In this document: positions 5,990 through 6,888 of the stretch, in pieces | Position numbering within the stretch: position 1 is the stretch's first letter | How the letters are laid out: the number at the start of each line of letters is the position of its first letter | Assembly (NCBI GenBank): GCA_964245825.1 | Contig: CAXTNT010000030.1 | Coordinates: forward strand, 1 to 6,888 | Direction: 5' to 3' | Origin: CAJCIY01 sp964245825 | GTDB lineage: Bacteria > Actinomycetota > Actinomycetes > Mycobacteriales > CAJCIY01 | DNA: 6,888 nucleotides | Translations under genes and position numbers: made by a program | Notes under the pieces: generated by a model | Seen by the model: the letters and a program-made list of their open reading frames with translations, nothing else | What the model was told of the DNA's origin: nothing | Database searches by the model: none

Positions 5990-6888
5990 TCATGCGGCTC
6001 GGTCGTATTCGTTGATCAGCCCGCCCAAGACCTTGCGTCTGCGGATCTACGCGGTCAGGTCCACGACGCGTCCGACGTCGTCGGGGGCAATGCTGCTGGC
6101 GGCTCTGGTGGGGCCGGTGGCCGTTGTAATGCTCCTCGAACCCGGCGAGCACCCACCGCAGGTGGCGCTCGTGGGCGATGAGTAGGTGGTCGAGGCATTC
6201 CCGGCGGACGGTGCCGACGAACCGTTCGGCGAACGCGTTCGCCCGCGGCGCCCGCACCGGCGTCCGGATGACCCGCATCCCGCCGCCGGTGAACACACCG
6301 TCGAACGCGGCCGTGAACTTGGCGTCGCGGTCGCGGATCAGGAACCGGAACGACGCTGACCGGTCCTCGAGGTCACCGAGCAGGTTCCGCGCCTGCTGCG
6401 CAACCCAAGGGACGGTCGGATGCCGTGTCATCCCGAGGATGTGTACGCGTCTTGTGCCGACTTCGATCACGAAGAAGACATACAGCCGGCGGAGCAGCAC
6501 CGTGTCGATGTGGAGAAGTCGCAGGCCAACAGGCCGTGCCTGCGCTCGCAGGAACGTCCGCCAGGTCGCGCTCGCCCGCCGCGGCGCCGGGCTCATTCCG
6601 GCGGCGGCCAGGATCCTTCGGACGGTGCCCTCGCCAACTCGCACCCCGAGCCGGGCGAGCTCCCCCTGGATCCGGCGGTGGCCCCATCGGGGGTTCTCCG
6701 AGCCAAGCCGGATCACCAGCTGCCGGACGTGCTCGGCGACCGGTGGCCGGCCCGGCGCGTTCGGATAGCGCCAGTGCCCGGCGACCAACCGACGATGTCA
6801 ACCCAGCAGTGTCTCGGGCCGTACCAGCCGGGCCGGTCGCGTCCGGCGGGGTGGTGTGTGAGTCGGTCACCGCATGATCTTCGGGTTG
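5990..6888 (-). pseudogene. Degenerate rve-domain (IS3/IS481-like) transposase, 5' end off the right edge
   Basis: The longest frame (from TTG 6788) keeps the family order: an HTH-like region (NPRWGHRRIQGELARLGVRV), an rve catalytic core (RRLYVFFVIEVGTRRVHI, FLIRDRDAKFTAAFD, ANAFAERFVGTVRRECLD) and EHYNGHRPHQ. It is broken in several places. TGA 6800-6798 replaces the Trp of LLRWHRRLVAGHW; RLVRPETLLG upstream of it (6830-6801) continues in the same frame. Between 6540 and 6512 two compensating small deletions shift a stretch whose other frame reads GLLACDF (6535-6515), so the probable first catalytic Asp is lost. After the HRPHQSRQQ motif a frameshift near 6083-6090 moves the C-terminus to another frame, DDVGRVVDLTA, then TAG 6049-6047, then IRRRKVLGGLINEYDRAA to TGA 5992-5990. 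The second Asp (RDRD) and the Glu (AER) remain. Inactive as an enzyme; family assignment is from motifs seen. Confidence 0.85.

Noticed and set aside
5296..6015. 239-codon plus-strand ORF
   Set aside because: Antisense to the nuclease remnant and running into the transposase tail; composition is random-like.
6178..6768. 196-codon plus-strand ORF
   Set aside because: Exact antisense of the transposase core; Arg/Ser-rich shadow.
1..6888. CRISPR array, tRNA, rRNA or riboswitch
   Set aside because: No evenly spaced direct repeats, no cloverleaf with a TTCRANNC-type loop, and no conserved rRNA segments were seen. The repeated GTAG/GTCGTAGGCGTAG-like words at 1-2400 are Tyr-rich YD-repeat codons on the opposite strand.

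Overview
The window is high-GC DNA, most likely from an actinomycete or another member of the Actinomycetota. The reasons are strong GC bias at third codon positions, an actinobacterial-type exported DNRLRE/RHS (YD-repeat) protein, and an rve-domain transposase of a type I associate with that phylum. I cannot assign a genus.

Positions 1-4340 are one minus-strand reading frame. It begins with an ATG at 4340-4338 and runs off the left edge with no stop: 1,446 complete codons of a giant secreted protein. In order it carries a signal peptide, an N-terminal beta-rich region, a DNRLRE domain, an RHS entry module and a long YD-repeat shell. The RHS core and any C-terminal toxin tip, plus an immunity gene, would lie beyond the left edge. 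Just upstream (4344-4403) is a compact control region: a good sigma-70-like promoter (-35 and -10 boxes 17 bp apart), two perfect inverted repeats overlapping it, and a purine-rich ribosome binding site.

Positions 4404-6888 look like decayed DNA with no clearly intact large gene. They hold: (a) about 550 bp with scraps of hydrophobic coding sequence scattered over two minus-strand frames; (b) a possible tiny plus-strand ORF at 5009; (c) a frameshifted remnant of a PD-(D/E)XK (DUF91/NucS-like) nuclease-fold gene, with a fragment resembling the family's N-terminus on the wrong side of it; (d) a possible 53-residue membrane peptide; and (e) a transposase pseudogene at the right edge with a nonsense codon, a pair of compensating frameshifts that remove the probable first catalytic Asp, a C-terminal frameshift and a second nonsense codon.

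The overall picture is a live, promoter-equipped RHS/polymorphic-toxin-type surface gene next to a graveyard of mobile and defence-like fragments, as is common at the variable edges of actinobacterial genomes. I did not find a convincing undescribed system. The most informative points are the promoter/operator architecture and the pattern of decay in the nuclease and transposase remnants.
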